A DNA stretch of 41,435 nucleotides from Streptomyces regalis (GTDB taxonomy: Bacteria; Actinomycetota; Actinomycetes; Streptomycetales; Streptomycetaceae): NCBI RefSeq assembly GCF_001509475.1, contig NZ_LLZG01000402.1:15464-56898 (forward strand). Direction: 5' to 3'. A program made the translations under genes and the position numbers. Positions 40,611 to 41,435 of the stretch are shown piece by piece (positions within the stretch are counted from its first letter, which is position 1; every line of letters begins with the position of its first letter). The notes under the pieces were generated by a model. That model worked only from the letters and a program-made list of their open reading frames with translations. It was not told where the DNA came from and did not search any database.

Positions 40611-41210
40611 CTACCAGTTCGGGGGGCTGGCGATGGAGCGGGCCAGTACGTCGTCCAGGACCTGGGCCGTCTGTGGGACGTCGAGCTGGGAGTTGTCGAT
40701 GATCGGCAGGCCCGAGCCGTACCAGCCCGCCATGCGGCCGTGGATGCGGGCGACCTCCTCGTCGGTGAGGCGGCGGTTGCCCATGCGCTCGGCGTTGCGC
40801 TCCAGGACGATCTCCAGGCCCGGCAACAGAACCACCGGCAGCAGCCCCGGGCCGACATGGCGCTTCCAGCCTCCCAGGCCCACCACCGGGCGGTCGGGGA
40901 AGACCGCGTCGTCGAGGATGCACGAGATGCCGTTGGCCAGGAAGTTGCGCGCGGCGAAGCCGCAAGTGCGGCGGGCGAGGCGGTACTGGGCCTCGGAATT
41001 GTCGTTCCAACCGGACTGGGGGTCGGCGAAGCCCGAGCGGACCCATTCGCGTACGTCATCGAGGCTGATGTGGGCCGTGGGGACCCGGCGGTGATCTGCC
41101 CAGTACTTGGCCACGCTCGTCTTGCCTGCTCCCGCCGGCCCGATGAGCAGCACCGCGAGAGTCGTGGCCGTCGGGTCGGGTGCCGCCGTGGCGGGCGGCG
41201 TGCTCGGCAT
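40611..41210 (-). CDS. P-loop kinase-like protein
   Basis: 199 residues from ATG 41210. Walker A LLIGPAGAGKTSVAK (residues 21-35, Lys30), DD at SLDDVREWV, an ILDDAVFPDRP segment and a late LTDEEVARIHGRM helix resemble small-molecule kinases of the AAA_33/zeta-toxin type. The C-terminus ends DVLARSIASPPNW. There is no Shine-Dalgarno before the ATG. The same frame stays open for 53 more codons (to a TGA at 41370), encoding a Pro-rich peptide such as SNNPAPGF and PPAPQ without any ATG or GTG, so the true N-terminus may be longer. Substrate unknown. Confidence 0.75.
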   Translation of the reverse strand: MPSTPPATAAPDPTATTLAVLLIGPAGAGKTSVAKYWADHRRVPTAHISLDDVREWVRSGFADPQSGWNDNSEAQYRLARRTCGFAARNFLANGISCILDDAVFPDRPVVGLGGWKRHVGPGLLPVVLLPGLEIVLERNAERMGNRRLTDEEVARIHGRMAGWYGSGLPIIDNSQLDVPQTAQVLDDVLARSIASPPNW

Positions 41211-41369
41211 GGCGACGGGGCCGCCGGGCGGCAGCGGTACGTGACCCGTGGTCTCGGGCGTCGGCGGGGCCTGGACGTGCTGTGGCGCGGGTGGGACCGG
41301 TCCGGGGGACGCGAAGCCCGGTGCCGGGTTATTGGAGCGTTTACCGTTCCCCGGCCGCTGCCGGCTGAG

Positions 41370-41423
41370 TCAGTGCTCCCAGCTCAGCGGCATCGCCCGC
41401 CCATTGATTTCGCGCCCCGCCAA
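41370..41423 (-). CDS. Candidate 17-residue small ORF upstream of the kinase-like gene
   Basis: TTG at 41423 with AGGT upstream opens a frame that encodes (M)AGREINGRAMPLSWEH and ends at TGA 41370. Third codon positions are almost all G or C, as in real genes here. It is in the same frame as the kinase-like gene, from which only this TGA and a stretch without start codons separate it. It may be a leader peptide, an upstream exon-like remnant broken by one stop, or chance. Confidence 0.25.
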   Translation of the reverse strand: MAGREINGRAMPLSWEH

Positions 41424-41435
41424 CGTCCGCTACCT

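Noticed and set aside
41341..41435. Possible C-terminal fragment of another gene ending in TAA at 41341 on the minus strand
   Set aside because: Many codons in that frame end in A or T, unlike genes here; the overlapping frame with high GC3 is more likely to be coding.

Overview
The window looks like Streptomyces chromosome, or a close relative. GC is very high, coding third positions are strongly GC-biased, GTG starts are common, terminators are GC-rich hairpins without U-tracts, I saw no in-frame TTA codon, and BldD and an actinobacterial-type integration host factor (sIHF) are present. From rpe to efp the gene order matches the conserved actinobacterial block also seen in Mycobacterium (rpe, rsmB, fmt, priA, metK, coaBC, rpoZ, gmk, ihf, pyrF, carB, carA, small membrane protein, pyrC, pyrB, pyrR).

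Left part (1-8.4 kb). An accessory uptake and salvage cluster is read leftward: a lipoprotein binding protein, two permeases and an ATPase of the PotABCD/phosphonate-Fe(III) type, then a HAD phosphatase fused to an endonuclease/exonuclease/phosphatase (EEP) domain. An MFS transporter follows, cut by the window edge. A divergent GntR/HutC regulator faces the operon across a 228-bp gap that holds a near-perfect operator palindrome (6875-6900). Import of an organic phosphate, then diester and monoester cleavage, is my favoured but unproven reading. A small SRPBCC-like gene follows gntR.

Middle (8.4-22.7 kb). An APC amino-acid permease sits with an Lrp/AsnC regulator. Then come GuaB1 (IMPDH-like, probably GMP reductase), an orphan barstar, a SorC regulator beside rpe, an MMPL exporter, rsmB and fmt, a divergent helix-turn-helix hypothetical, and a PriA that has lost its ATPase motifs. 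Dispersed Streptomyces repeats lie in several gaps.

Right part (22.9-41.4 kb). metK, coaBC, rpoZ, gmk and sIHF lead into a full pyrimidine operon running leftward: pyrR-pyrB-pyrC-(membrane PH-like gene)-carA-carB-pyrD-pyrF, with translational overlaps at most junctions. A PyrR RNA-binding element abuts the pyrR Shine-Dalgarno sequence, and a perfect BldD box lies inside the divergent bldD promoter. bldD converges on efp-nusB across two very strong back-to-back hairpins. Upstream of efp are an M24 peptidase with altered metal ligands and a P-loop kinase-like protein whose frame is open upstream beyond its only usable start. No tRNA, rRNA, CRISPR, IS element or prophage gene was recognised.
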